Below are positions 25,883-34,672 of a DNA stretch of 64,000 nucleotides, piece after piece. The stretch is from Micromonospora orduensis (GTDB lineage: Bacteria; Actinomycetota; Actinomycetes; Mycobacteriales; Micromonosporaceae), in NCBI RefSeq assembly GCF_006228125.1, contig NZ_VDFY01000121.1:1-64000 (forward strand), given 5' to 3'. Every line of letters begins with the position of its first letter. Position 1 is the first letter of the stretch. A model generated the notes under the pieces. It saw nothing but the letters and a program-made list of their open reading frames with translations, searched no databases and had not been told where the DNA came from. Made by a program: the position numbers and the translations under genes.

Positions 25883-27122
25883 GTACACCCAGCGCTACGA
25901 GGGCCGCAGCCACCAGGAGCTGTACGACGCCGTCATGGCGGGCAAGCCGGAGCAGATCGAGGGCGTGGCCGCCCAGTGGGCCTCGCTCAAGGGCATCCTG
26001 GACGGCCTCGGCCGGGAGCTGAGCGGCGACCTCGAAAAGCTCGGCAACACCTGGACGGGTGCGGCGGGCCAGGAGTTCCAGCGCCGGGTGGGGCTGATCG
26101 CCGTGCACTCCGACGCGCTCGGCGAGGGGATGGCCGGCGTCAAGCAGGCGCTCACGATGATGGCCGGCCAGCTGCGCACCGCACACAAGCAGGTGGAGAG
26201 CCCGGAAGAGACCGACGACAACGACCAGCTGGTCAACGGCGCCCTGCGCGGCAGCGCCTTCGGCCTGCCCGGCGCCGTGATCGGCGGCATCCTCGGCCAC
26301 CAGCAGGACAAGGAGGAGCAGGAGAAGGCCCACCAGCGGATGGTGAACGTGGTGGCCGAGCTGGCCGCCGGTTACGACCTGTCCGCGTACGACCGGGTGG
26401 TCGACCCGCCTCCGCCTCCGCCGGACACGCCGAAGACCGCCGACGACGACAGGACGGCGCCCCGCAGCACGCCGCACACGGCACCGGCCACCGCCGCGCC
26501 CACCATCAGCGGCCACACCGCCCGCACCGGCGACGCGACCATCGCGACGCCCGGCGGGGCCGACCCGGCGCCGGTCGTCGGCGACGGCGCCCCGCCCGTG
26601 CAGGGGGGCACCGGCGACACCCCGGGCGTGGTCACCGTCGGGGACGACACCGCAGGCGGCGGCACCGTTCTCGCCGGCGCGGACCCGCTGGTCGGCGGCG
26701 CTCTGCTGGCGGGCGGCGCCGCGGGTCTGGCCGGCCTGTCCGGGCCCGCCGCCGTGCCCGCCGGCACCACCGGTCCAGGTCTGCTCTTCGGCGCCCAGGG
26801 CGGCGCCCCGGCCGGTGGGGTGCTCCGCACCTCCGCACTGGCCAGCTCGGGCAGCACGCCCACCACGTCGGCCCGGCCGGCCTCGGCGCCGGCCCCGACC
26901 GACAACCGCTCCGCCAGTGGCATCGGGCGCAGCATCGACGGCCGGCGTACGGACGGCACCGGCCGCGCGGCGGGCGGGGCGAACCGTCCAGGGCTGCTCG
27001 GCGGGCGCGGGCGCCCCGGCGAAGACGAGTCCGACGAGCGGCTCACCTGGCTCACCGAGGACGAGATGGTGTGGCGGGAGGGTGGGGCCGCCGCGCCCCC
27101 GGTGCTCGGCACCAACGACTGA
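25875..27122 (+). CDS. Long WXG100-domain ESX substrate with disordered tail
   Basis: The GTG at 25875 overlaps the previous gene by 8 nt. The 415-residue protein has an N-terminal WXG-like helical domain (residues about 15-110) with Trp60-Thr61-Gly62 in NTWTGAAGQEF. A segment with Gly-zipper features follows (GSAFGLPGAVIGGILG near 120-135), then about 240 residues of Pro/Ala/Gly/Thr-rich, low-complexity sequence. The conserved-looking C terminus is LTWLTEDEMVWREGG. This long architecture is seen in actinobacterial type VII targets with a C-terminal domain. It is likely secreted together with the 122-residue protein. Function outside the cell is unknown. Confidence 0.85.
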   Translation: MSEYTQRYEGRSHQELYDAVMAGKPEQIEGVAAQWASLKGILDGLGRELSGDLEKLGNTWTGAAGQEFQRRVGLIAVHSDALGEGMAGVKQALTMMAGQLRTAHKQVESPEETDDNDQLVNGALRGSAFGLPGAVIGGILGHQQDKEEQEKAHQRMVNVVAELAAGYDLSAYDRVVDPPPPPPDTPKTADDDRTAPRSTPHTAPATAAPTISGHTARTGDATIATPGGADPAPVVGDGAPPVQGGTGDTPGVVTVGDDTAGGGTVLAGADPLVGGALLAGGAAGLAGLSGPAAVPAGTTGPGLLFGAQGGAPAGGVLRTSALASSGSTPTTSARPASAPAPTDNRSASGIGRSIDGRRTDGTGRAAGGANRPGLLGGRGRPGEDESDERLTWLTEDEMVWREGGAAAPPVLGTND

Positions 27123-27237
27123 CATCCGGGCGTCCCCGTCCCGGTGACACCGTCCACAGTGCCCAGGTGGTGGCTGTCACTGCGGAGAGCGTCCTGGTCG
27201 AGCTGCGCCGGGCCGGGACGGACGATAGGTTGGTGGG

Positions 27238-27594
27238 GTGTCCTCCGCAGCCTCCGTCCGCCCAGCCCGGTTGGCAGTGCTGCGGTCGCTGCGGGAGCTG
27301 ACCCGGCTGGCGGTCACCGCGTTGGTGCTCGCGGTCGGCCTCGGCGGCGCCCTCGCCGCCACGTCACCCCCCGCCCCGACGCAGCCACGGCCCAGCGCCG
27401 TGAGCAGCCGGGTGGACACTCTCCGACCGGCAGCCGGCAGCGCGGAGCAGGCGAGCCGACCGGTCGCCTCCCCGCCGTCGGGCGCGGTCGACAACCCCAC
27501 GGCGGTGACCCCGGTCGCCGTGCGCCCGGAGTACGCGCCGGCCGTCGATCCCGGCCGTGGCGTCCACTCCCGACGCGGTCCGCCGACCCGCTGA
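27238..27594 (+). CDS. Small membrane-anchored or secreted Pro-rich protein
   Basis: GTG 27238 gives 118 residues: a hydrophobic helix at about 24-43 (LAVTALVLAVGLGGALAAT) followed by a Pro/Ser/Val-rich extracytoplasmic tail with no domain I recognise. Third codon positions are very GC-rich, as in neighbouring genes. A TAGGTT box lies exactly 6 nt before the GTG (27226-27231), the same arrangement seen before mycP, suggesting leaderless expression. Several open frames on the other strand overlap it but look like shadows. Probably a real gene, but unproven. Confidence 0.5.
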   Translation: MSSAASVRPARLAVLRSLRELTRLAVTALVLAVGLGGALAATSPPAPTQPRPSAVSSRVDTLRPAAGSAEQASRPVASPPSGAVDNPTAVTPVAVRPEYAPAVDPGRGVHSRRGPPTR

Positions 27595-27842
27595 CCTCGG
27601 CCGACCATCGGCCCGCGGCTGCTCCTGCGGCCCGGCCCGGGTCACCCGTCGGGGCCTGACAGCCCCCGCACCCGCCGGACGGCACCGATCGGTGACCGGC
27701 CCGCCGGGCACCGGACAGCGGTGACCCAGCCCAACGCGCGGCCCAGCCATCCGCTCGACCGTCCGGCTTCGATCCGGCCGCGGCCGTGGAGATCCCGTCC
27801 ACCGCCCGCCGCTACCCGCCATTCGACCGCGAGGTGCTGATC

Positions 27843-28637
27843 ATGCAGACCGTCCTCTCCGCCGTCCTGCCCGACGTACCCCGGGCCGCCGCCATCTGGC
27901 TGAGCCTGCTCGGGCTCGTCGCGGTCACCGTCGCCACCCTGCTGCTGCGGCCCGGCCGTCTCCGCCTCGACCCGGCGGCCCGGATCCGCCGCGCGGCCAT
28001 GCCGAGCCACCTCGAACAGGTTCAGCAGGAGCGCGAGCAGAGCCGCTACGCACAGGAGATCGGGGTTGCCGCCGAGCGGGCCACCACCACCGCCCAGCGC
28101 CGCCGGACGGAGTGGGTGGCCGCGCAGGACGAAGTCGAGGCCGCCTGGCAGGCGTACGAGGCGGCCGAGGCGGCCGTCCGGCGTCTCGACGCGGCGGCGG
28201 CCATGCCGCTGCCCCACACGGCCCGCACCCCGGCCGAGTACGCGGACCGCGAGCGCTACCTGCACCGGGCGGCGCTTGACGCGTACTGGCGGCGGGAGTT
28301 GTCGGTGGAGCAGCTCAGTGACGTGTTCGCGCACCGTGCCGGCTGGGATCCGCGGCGGCACCCGGTCGAGCAGGAGCTGGTGTTGCAGCGGGCGATCCGG
28401 GACAACCTGGCGGCTCGGCACGCCGCTGCCCGTGAGCGGGAGCAGGCCGCCTGGCGGGCGGCGGAACTCGCGGTCGCGGCGGCTCGCAACCTGCGAGAGG
28501 AGGCCCACGCGGCGAGCGGTCGACGGGTGGCGGAGTCGGCCTCGGTGCTGCCGCTGAGCGAGGTCGGCCGGCCGGTCGAGCAGACCCGCGAGAACCAGGT
28601 GGTCGCCCGGGGCCGCGCGGCGGTGCCGGCGTACTGA
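27843..28637 (+). CDS. Membrane-anchored coiled-coil protein of unknown function
   Basis: I chose ATG 27843 (MQTVLSAVLPDVPRAAAIW) with GAGGTGCTGATC upstream. The 264-residue protein has an N-terminal membrane helix (about 14-36, AAIWLSLLGLVAVTVATLLL). Long charged helices rich in Ala, Glu, Arg and Gln follow (from EQVQQEREQSRYAQEIGVAA onward), with a central segment LDAYWRRELSVEQLSDVFAH, then another coiled coil and an acidic-to-neutral tail. No catalytic motif is visible. It lies downstream of the ESX genes but nothing in it ties it directly to secretion. The 248 nt before it (27595-27842) appear non-coding. Confidence 0.72.
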   Translation: MQTVLSAVLPDVPRAAAIWLSLLGLVAVTVATLLLRPGRLRLDPAARIRRAAMPSHLEQVQQEREQSRYAQEIGVAAERATTTAQRRRTEWVAAQDEVEAAWQAYEAAEAAVRRLDAAAAMPLPHTARTPAEYADRERYLHRAALDAYWRRELSVEQLSDVFAHRAGWDPRRHPVEQELVLQRAIRDNLAARHAAAREREQAAWRAAELAVAAARNLREEAHAASGRRVAESASVLPLSEVGRPVEQTRENQVVARGRAAVPAY

Positions 28638-28696
28638 TCGACATCGCCGCTGGGCGGCTCCGACGCCGTGGCCCGGTGGTGGGTTAGCGTGGCGGC

Positions 28697-29038
28697 ATGT
28701 CCCGTGAGGCGTGGGTGCTCGTGGTGATCGCTGGCCTCCTGGCGATCGCCACACTGGTCGGCGCGGTGCTGCTGGCGGTCCGGGTGGTGCGGACCCGGCG
28801 TTTGCTGGCCGGGCTCGGCGCGGGTGGCAAGGTCGCCTTCTACGGGGCCCTGATCTACACGATCTTCCCGATCGACCTGCTCCCCGATCCGATCTACCTG
28901 GACGACATGGGTGTCCTGGCCGGCGCGCTGATCTATCTGACCCGGCTGGTGCACCAGCGCCGGGCGGCAGGTCGCCAACTGCCGGGGCAGCCGGACTCTC
29001 CGTCGGACCCGGACCACGCGCGCCGCCGCGTGCCATGA
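28697..29038 (+). CDS. DUF1232 (YkvA-like) small membrane protein
   Basis: The 113-residue protein has one or two membrane helices (about 7-30, [20 protein letters not shown]) and then the DUF1232 core [20 protein letters not shown] and [13 protein letters not shown], with the invariant P-x-D-L-x-P-D signature. A basic, Pro-rich tail follows. Function of the family is unknown; it is often linked to membrane stress. A TAGCGT box (28685-28690) lies 6 nt before ATG 28697, hinting at a leaderless message. 31 nt separate it from the next gene. Confidence 0.85.
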   Translation: MSREAWVLVVIAGLLAIATLVGAVLLAVRVVRTRRLLAGLGAGGKVAFYGALIYTIFPIDLLPDPIYLDDMGVLAGALIYLTRLVHQRRAAGRQLPGQPDSPSDPDHARRRVP

Positions 29039-29069
29039 TCGGGGTCGGTTCGGTGGACGGGGGACGGGC

Positions 29070-29477
29070 ATGGCGGGCGATCATCGGCTGGACGTACACG
29101 ACGCTCGTGTCACAGCCTTCTGCGCCGAACGGCACCTCGCGACGCTTACCACCCTGCGCGCCGACGGCACTCCGCACGTGGTGCCGGTAGGCGTCACCCT
29201 CGACCCGGAGGCCGGCCTGGCCCGGGTGATCACCTCGGGCACCTCGCGCAAGGCCCGGCAGGTGGCCGCCGCCGGCGCGGCCGGCACTCCGGTGGCCCTC
29301 TGTCACGTCGACGGGCGCCGCTGGCTGACCATCGAGGGTCGGGCGGTGCTCCGCTCGGACCGGGCCGCCGTGGCGGAGGCGGAGCGCCGCTACGCCGAGC
29401 GGTACCGGGTGCCTCGTCCCAACCCGGAGCGGGTGGTCATCGAGATCACCGTGACGGGGTTGCTGGGCAGTCTCTGA
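29070..29477 (+). CDS. PPOX-class (split-barrel) F420/FMN-dependent protein
   Basis: The 135-residue protein has the split beta-barrel FDOR/PPOX pattern: [25 protein letters not shown] (strand pair with TP-H-VPV), [12 protein letters not shown], then [20 protein letters not shown]. The length and [16 protein letters not shown] end match actinobacterial F420-dependent FDOR-B members. It would bind a flavin or F420 and reduce a small substrate, unidentified here. ATG 29070 has GGGGGACGGGC upstream. It may form an operon with the preceding DUF1232 gene. Confidence 0.85.
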   Translation: MAGDHRLDVHDARVTAFCAERHLATLTTLRADGTPHVVPVGVTLDPEAGLARVITSGTSRKARQVAAAGAAGTPVALCHVDGRRWLTIEGRAVLRSDRAAVAEAERRYAERYRVPRPNPERVVIEITVTGLLGSL

Positions 29478-29695
29478 CCGTCCGTACGGTCTTCGCCCGT
29501 CTGACCGGTTTCGCCGGCCGGCCGTGACCGGTCGCACCCAGAGCGAGGAATCCGGGTCACCGAGCAGCCGTTGCATCCGGTACGCCCACGGCCGAGAGCC
29601 GCCGCGGGTCATCGCCTCATGGTGAGCCGAGCGCCATTCCCGGTGCTGCTGCCTCCGCCGACCGGAGGCACCAACCCCCGAACGGAGACTCGACA

Positions 29696-30352
29696 ATGAA
29701 TCCGATCCTCCAGAAGAGCGGTGTGTCCGTTGCCGGCCTGCTTGTCGCCGGCGGGTGCGCGCTCGGTCCCGCGATGGCCGCACAGGCCGCACCGGTGCAG
29801 GTCAACCCGACCTCGACGGTCGAGCGGGGCGGCCAGCACGACCGGTCCGCCGAGCGGATCCTCGGCATCGACTACCAGGCCCAGCCGAACTTCTACTACT
29901 GCGGTCCGGCCGCGACCCGGATCGCGTTGTCCGCGCAGGGCAAGGCGGTCTCCCAGGACGACGTGGCCAAGCTGCTGGGCACCACCGAGGCGGGCACCCC
30001 CTCGGCCCTGGACACCACGCGGGTGCTCAACGAGCTGACCGGCGGCGGGTACCGGACCACCGAGATCCGTGACGCGGTGGCCCGCCCCGACCAGGTCGAG
30101 CAGCTGCGCCGGGATGTGCTGGCAGCGGTGGACGCCGGTCGACCGGTGGTGGCCAACATCAAGGGCACGACCGTGGACACCGACGGCAACCCGCACTCGT
30201 ACGAGGGGGGTCACTATCTGACCCTCGTCGGCTACCGCGACGGCGGGGACACCATCCGGGTCGCCGACCCGGCCGACCCGGCGCTCGGCGAGTACTGGAT
30301 GAGCCTGCCGAAGGTCGCCAACTGGATCGCCGAGCGCGGCTACTCCTCCTGA
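29696..30352 (+). CDS. Secreted C39-family cysteine peptidase-like protein
   Basis: The 218-residue protein has a signal peptide (cleavage near AAQAA, about residue 32) followed by a papain-like C39_2 domain. Cys69 sits in NFYYCGPAATRIAL, His173 in EGGHYLTLVGY, and Asp191 in VADPADPAL, consistent with the catalytic triad. GGAGACTCGACA precedes ATG 29696, and a GCCTCCG/CGGAGGC hairpin lies just upstream. Without an attached ABC exporter it is a free extracellular protease or peptidase-fold protein. The 218-nt region before it (29478-29695) contains only weak hairpins. The substrate is unknown. Confidence 0.9.
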   Translation: MNPILQKSGVSVAGLLVAGGCALGPAMAAQAAPVQVNPTSTVERGGQHDRSAERILGIDYQAQPNFYYCGPAATRIALSAQGKAVSQDDVAKLLGTTEAGTPSALDTTRVLNELTGGGYRTTEIRDAVARPDQVEQLRRDVLAAVDAGRPVVANIKGTTVDTDGNPHSYEGGHYLTLVGYRDGGDTIRVADPADPALGEYWMSLPKVANWIAERGYSS

Positions 30353-30362
30353 CCCTGACGGT

Positions 30363-31688
30363 TCACCGGGCCGGTCTCTTCCGCGCGGAGAGGCCGGCCC
30401 TGTCGTCGTCGCGCCGACGGGTCGCGAGGTGCGCTCGCCGACGCGCCCGGGCGGCCCGAGTCGGCCGGGCGTGGTGCAGATGGCGTCGGGTCGGCGGGGC
30501 GATGGCCGCCTCGCCGACGCCGGCCGCCCTGCGCACGATCCGGTTGGCGTCGTCGGGCTCGCACCCTGCCGCCCGGAGCAGGTCGCTGGACGCGGTGCGC
30601 AGGCCGGTGACGAGGGCGTCGCCGAACGACTTGACCCCGATTGCGGCTGCCCGTCCGGCCAGCTCGGCACACTCCTCGACCGCCTTCCGGGTGCACCGCG
30701 GGGTCTCGCCGACCCGGCACTCAGTCCGCATCTCCGCCACCGCCTGTCCCAGCCGGGCGATCGCGTCCGGCAGCTCCGCCGGAATCGGCTCGTCGTACTG
30801 CAGGGCGGTCGTCGACCAGCGGGCCAGCGCGCGGCTGTCCAGCAGCAGCCGCTCCAGGTGCGACGCGCTGCGGGCGTACCGGTGGAACTGTTGACGGCGG
30901 TGCCAGCGTGCCGGCGCGATGGTGACCACCTCCTCCGCCCCACTCAGCGAGTCGTTCAGGCGCCCCACGTCGCCCTCGGTGCCGCGAAGCCGCTCCAGAA
31001 CACCCTGCGTCCGGTCGACGTCGCGCCGCCGTACCGCCTCCGCCAGCTCGGCGAGTTGCTCGCGCAGGACCGCGAAGATCGGCGCGGCGGCGCGGTCGAG
31101 CACCCGTATCGGGTTGATGGGCAGGAGCAGCGCGACCACCAGGAGGCCGACCGCGCCGCCGACGAGCGCGTCGAAGATCCGGGGCAGCTCCAGGCCACGT
31201 TGCATCGGGGCCAGCGTGGCGATCAGTACGGCGGTACCGCCAGCCTGGCCGACCAACGGTCCGCCCTTACCGGCCACCAGGAGGGCGCTGGCGATGGCCA
31301 GGGCGACGACCACGCCGGTCTGCCACGGCCCGGAGCCGATAAGGAAGCGCAGCGCGTCGCCGATGACGATGCCCAGGCCGACGCCGAACAGCAGCTCGAA
31401 GGTTCGTCGGGCCCGCTGGCCGATGGCGGTGGCGATCGTACCGACAGCGGCGGCGGGAGCGAAGACGTGCGCCCCGGGGCCGAGGAAGTGCTGGGCGATC
31501 AGGGCGGCGAGCGCCGCGGCCAGCCCGGCCTGGACGGCGATTACCAGGGTGACCTCCCACTGCCGGGCCCGGATCCGGCTGGCCTGCCCGCTGCGGTGCC
31601 ACACCCGATCAACTGTCTGGCCGCTGCGATCGGCGGCCTCGCCGAGCCGTGACCGGTCACGGTCGGCTGGTGGGCGGTCGTCGGCCAT
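30363..31688 (-). CDS. FUSC/aromatic acid exporter-like membrane protein
   Basis: The 441-residue protein has about six N-terminal membrane helices (residues 45-200: VTLVIAVQAGLAAALAALIA, FELLFGVGLGIVIGDAL, DALVGGAVGLLVVALLLPI). A long, charged helical cytosolic half follows, ending in a very Arg/His-rich tail. The FGVGLGIVIGDAL signature resembles the FUSC/ArAE (AaeB) family, whose better-known members export aromatic acids; in actinobacteria the substrate is unknown. It is monocistronic, and its 3' end overlaps the terminator of the convergent C39 gene. The Arg/His tail may interact with nucleic acid or membrane; that is speculation. Confidence 0.85.
   Translation of the reverse strand: MADDRPPADRDRSRLGEAADRSGQTVDRVWHRSGQASRIRARQWEVTLVIAVQAGLAAALAALIAQHFLGPGAHVFAPAAAVGTIATAIGQRARRTFELLFGVGLGIVIGDALRFLIGSGPWQTGVVVALAIASALLVAGKGGPLVGQAGGTAVLIATLAPMQRGLELPRIFDALVGGAVGLLVVALLLPINPIRVLDRAAAPIFAVLREQLAELAEAVRRRDVDRTQGVLERLRGTEGDVGRLNDSLSGAEEVVTIAPARWHRRQQFHRYARSASHLERLLLDSRALARWSTTALQYDEPIPAELPDAIARLGQAVAEMRTECRVGETPRCTRKAVEECAELAGRAAAIGVKSFGDALVTGLRTASSDLLRAAGCEPDDANRIVRRAAGVGEAAIAPPTRRHLHHARPTRAARARRRAHLATRRRDDDRAGLSARKRPAR
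30368..30400. terminator. Terminator after the C39 gene (overlaps FUSC 3' end)
   Basis: Arms GGGCCGGTCTCT / AGAGGCCGGCCC (12 bp, one G-U) lie 16 nt after the C39 stop. They sit inside the last codons of the convergent FUSC gene, so this is probably a bidirectional terminator. Confidence 0.65.
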
Positions 31689-31763
31689 GGCGGCGGTTAC
31701 CCCGGGGCCGTCCGTCCAATCGTGCCCCTCCGCCCCACCGGCACCGGCCGCACCAGCCGTAGG

Positions 31764-32933
31764 TCAGCCACCGCCGTCCCGGCTGACCTGGTCGATCAGG
31801 CCGGCCAGCAGGGCGGTGCGGGGCACTACGGAATCCAGGTCCAGCCACTCCGACGGGCTGTGGTCCGCGCCGCCCACCGGGCCGAGACCGTCCAGCACCG
31901 CCGCGCCCGCCTCGGCCAGCAGGTTCGCGTCGGCACACCCGCCGGTGGCGGTGTGTGACACCGGTACGCCGAGCCCCGCCCCCACCTTCGCCGCCAGTTC
32001 GGTGAGGCGACGGTCTGCCGGGCGTGGTTCCCAGGGCGGGGTGGGTGCGTGCACGGACACCTCGGCCCGGACCCCGGAGACGGTCGGCACGGCCACCAGC
32101 CGACGGATCTCGGCCAGCGCCGCCTCGTACTCGCCGGTGCGCCAGGCGCGCAGGTCGACGAGCATCCGGGCTCGGTCGGCGACCACGTTCGGCCGGTCCC
32201 CTGCGTCCAGGTGGCCGACGTTCACCGTCACACCGGCCCAGCGGTCGTTGAGCCCGTCCAGCGCGACGGTCAGCCGGGCCGCGGCGAGCAGCGCGTTGGC
32301 GCCGCGCTCCGGCTCGATGCCGGCGTGCGCCGCCCGGCCGCGCAGGGTCACCTCAAGATCCGCGACACCCTTGCGGGCGGAGACCAGGTCGCCGTTGTCC
32401 CTGGCGCACTCCAGGCAGAGCGCGACGTCGACCTGCGCTCCGAGGTCACGCAGCAGGGTCCGGCTGCCGGGCGAGCCGATCTCCTCGTCGGGGGTGCAGA
32501 CCAGGATCAGCTCGCCGTACTCGGCCAGCTCCAGCCTGGTCAGCACCTCGATCGCGGCCAGCCCGGCGAGTACGCCGCCCTTGTCGTCGCTCACCCCCGG
32601 GCCGTACGCCCGCCCGTCCTGCACCCGGAACGGGCGGGCGGCTGCCGTGCCCGGCGGGAACACCGTGTCCAGGTGGCCGGCGAGCAGGATCCGGCGGGTG
32701 CCGTGTCCGCGTCGGCGGGCGATCAGCACGTCGCCCAGCGGTGTGCCGGTGGGGTCGGCGACGGGTTCCCGTTCGACCGCCAGGCCGGCGGTCAGGCACC
32801 AGGTCTGCACGAGATCGGCGGCGGCACGCAGCCCGTCGACCTGCCCGGACCCGGAGTCGATGCCGACCAGTTGGGCCAACCGCTCGTGGTACGCGGTGAG
32901 CCTGTCGCCGGCGGCGGTGAGCAGCGGGTCCAT
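31764..32933 (-). CDS. M20-family metallopeptidase (CPG2-like), last gene of an amino-acid ABC operon
   Basis: The 389-residue cytosolic peptidase has the di-zinc ligands of M20: LLAGHLDTVFPPG (His87 and nearby Asp89), GPGVSDDKGG (Asp117) and TPDEEIGSPGS (Glu150/151). A lid/dimerisation domain has RGRAAHAGIEPERGANA, and a late His lies in GADHSPSEWLD. It resembles carboxypeptidase G2/glutamate carboxypeptidases, which remove acidic C-terminal residues. Its ATG overlaps the ABC ATPase stop (TGATG), so it is cotranscribed with the importer. Cleavage of imported dipeptides is a reasonable inference. The gene sits near two secreted cyanophycinase genes. Confidence 0.92.
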   Translation of the reverse strand: MDPLLTAAGDRLTAYHERLAQLVGIDSGSGQVDGLRAAADLVQTWCLTAGLAVEREPVADPTGTPLGDVLIARRRGHGTRRILLAGHLDTVFPPGTAAARPFRVQDGRAYGPGVSDDKGGVLAGLAAIEVLTRLELAEYGELILVCTPDEEIGSPGSRTLLRDLGAQVDVALCLECARDNGDLVSARKGVADLEVTLRGRAAHAGIEPERGANALLAAARLTVALDGLNDRWAGVTVNVGHLDAGDRPNVVADRARMLVDLRAWRTGEYEAALAEIRRLVAVPTVSGVRAEVSVHAPTPPWEPRPADRRLTELAAKVGAGLGVPVSHTATGGCADANLLAEAGAAVLDGLGPVGGADHSPSEWLDLDSVVPRTALLAGLIDQVSRDGGG

Positions 32934-33712
32934 CAGAGCACCTTGTCCAGGAAGGCGCGGGTGCGGTCGTGCCGTGGGTTGCCCAGCACCTCCGCCGGCG
33001 GGCCGGCCTCGACGACCACTCCGCCGTCGAGGAAGGCCACCGAGTCGGCCACCTCGCGGGCGAAGCCCATCTCGTGGGTCACCACGATCATCGTCATCCC
33101 GTCGGCGGCGAGGCCCTTCATCACGTCCAACACGTCACCCACCAGCTCGGGGTCGAGCGCCGAGGTGGGCTCGTCGAAGAGCATCAGCTTCGGGTGCATG
33201 GCCAGCGCGCGGGCGATCGCCACCCGCTGCTGCTGCCCGCCGGACAGCTGCCCGGGGTAGGCGTTCGCCTTCTCCGCCAGCCCTACCCGCTCGAGCAGCC
33301 GCTGCGCCTCGGCGCGGGCCGCCTCCCGGGCGGTGCCGAGCACCCGGACCGGGGCCTCGATCACGTTGCCGAGGGCGGTCAGGTGTGGGAAGAGGTTGAA
33401 CCGCTGGAACACCATGCCGATGTCCCGGCGGCGCCGGGCCACCTCGCGGGCCTTCAACTCGTAGAGCTTGTCGCCGCTGCGCCGGTAGCCGACCAGCTCG
33501 CCGTCGACCCAGAGCTGGCCGCCGTCGATCCGTTCGAGGTGGTTGATGCAGCGCAGGAACGTGGACTTGCCCGAGCCGGAGGGGCCGAGCAGGCAGGCCA
33601 CCTCGCCGGGTGCCACAGCGAGGTCGATGCCCCTGAGCACCTCGATGGGGCCGTACCGTTTGGTGACCGACTCGGCCCGGACCATGGGTGGGACCCGTTC
33701 GGCGACCGTCAT
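32933..33712 (-). CDS. Polar amino-acid ABC transporter ATP-binding protein (GlnQ/HisP-like)
   Basis: ATG 33712 ([15 protein letters not shown]) overlaps the permease stop (ATGA). The 259-residue protein has Walker [12 protein letters not shown], the Q-loop [14 protein letters not shown], signature [15 protein letters not shown], Walker [13 protein letters not shown] and H-loop VVTHEMGF. All are characteristic of the PAAT family of polar amino-acid importers. It is third in the operon SBP - permease - ATPase - M20. One permease gene is seen, so the transporter may be a permease homodimer. Confidence 0.95.
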   Translation of the reverse strand: MTVAERVPPMVRAESVTKRYGPIEVLRGIDLAVAPGEVACLLGPSGSGKSTFLRCINHLERIDGGQLWVDGELVGYRRSGDKLYELKAREVARRRRDIGMVFQRFNLFPHLTALGNVIEAPVRVLGTAREAARAEAQRLLERVGLAEKANAYPGQLSGGQQQRVAIARALAMHPKLMLFDEPTSALDPELVGDVLDVMKGLAADGMTMIVVTHEMGFAREVADSVAFLDGGVVVEAGPPAEVLGNPRHDRTRAFLDKVL

Positions 33713-34560
33713 CGCACTCCTCCTCGGCTGAACCCGCGCCCGAATCGCCGTTCGATCGCCCATTGCCCGGCGGAGAGCAGACTCACCAGCGCCAGGTACC
33801 AGATCGCGGCGACGACCAGCAGCGGGATCACCTTGTAGTTGCCCTGGTAGACGGTCTGCACGGCGGTCATCAGGTCCCGCCCGGCGATGATCGAGACCAG
33901 GGCTGTGGACTTGAGCATGGTGATGGTCTCGTTGCCCATCGGCGGAATGATGACCCGCATCGCCTGGGGCAGCACCACCCGGCGCAGGGTGAGCGCCGGG
34001 CTCATGCCGAGCGCCGCGGCTGCCTCGGTCTGGCCGCCGTCGACGGCGAGGATGCCACCCCGGATGACCTCGGCGGCGTACGCCATCTCGTTGAGCGACA
34101 GGGCCAGGACGGCGGCGACGGTGCCGGTGACCACCACGCTGGTGGGCTGGTCGAACAGGACGGTGCCGGTGAACGGCAGGCTGAGCGTCAGCCGGGGAAA
34201 GAGCGCGCCGAGGAAGCCGAAGAAGATGATCTGCACGAGCAGCGGCGTGCCCCGGAAGACCCAGATGAAGGCCCAGGAGACCGCCCTCAGCACGGGGTTG
34301 GGCGACAGCCGCATGACGGCGAGCAGGACGCCGCCGACGGTGCCGAGCACCATCGCCAGCAGGGTCAGCCAGAGCGTGGTGACCACGCCGTCGAGGATGT
34401 AGTCCTTGAACAGGTAGTCGCCGATGGTGGCGGGTTCGAGGTTCGGGCTGTCCAGCAGTGCCCGGAGGAACAGGGCCGCCAGTCCGACCACGAGCAGCGC
34501 GGTCAGCCAGCGACCGTAGTGCCGCACGGGGACCACCCGTACGGTCTGGGTCTCGCTCAA
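33709..34560 (-). CDS. Polar amino-acid ABC transporter permease
   Basis: This 283-residue inner-membrane protein has about five to six helices and the His/Glu/Gln TRAP permease (HEQRo) motif region. It has [30 protein letters not shown], the conserved [20 protein letters not shown] segment, and the EAA loop [19 protein letters not shown]. The start ATG 34560 follows a 112-nt spacer from the binding protein gene that contains a hairpin. It belongs to the M20-associated operon. Substrate specificity, probably a cationic/acidic amino acid or dipeptide, cannot be read from the permease. Confidence 0.93.
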   Translation of the reverse strand: MSETQTVRVVPVRHYGRWLTALLVVGLAALFLRALLDSPNLEPATIGDYLFKDYILDGVVTTLWLTLLAMVLGTVGGVLLAVMRLSPNPVLRAVSWAFIWVFRGTPLLVQIIFFGFLGALFPRLTLSLPFTGTVLFDQPTSVVVTGTVAAVLALSLNEMAYAAEVIRGGILAVDGGQTEAAAALGMSPALTLRRVVLPQAMRVIIPPMGNETITMLKSTALVSIIAGRDLMTAVQTVYQGNYKVIPLLVVAAIWYLALVSLLSAGQWAIERRFGRGFSRGGVR

Positions 34561-34590
34561 TGCAGTGCCTCCTGCGGGAACGGTGCGGCG

Positions 34591-34643
34591 GTCGCCGGGC
34601 GTCCTGCCGGCCCGCCCTCACGGTGGGAAGGGCACCCGGCGAC
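34591..34643 (-). promoter_or_regulatory. Hairpin between binding-protein and permease genes
   Basis: Complementary 9-nt arms GTCGCCGGG / CCCGGCGAC bracket a GC-rich loop of about 35 nt, in the 112-nt gap after the binding-protein gene. Intra-operon hairpins at this position often protect or attenuate mRNA, raising binding-protein levels over the membrane parts. Weak prediction. Confidence 0.35.
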
Positions 34644-34672
34644 CGCAGTTCAGGGGGTCGTGTCCGCTGGGA

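Noticed and set aside
29560-29695. Possible second riboswitch before the C39 peptidase gene
   Set aside because: A GCCTCCG/CGGAGGC hairpin is present, but the conserved blocks of the ydaO motif are absent.
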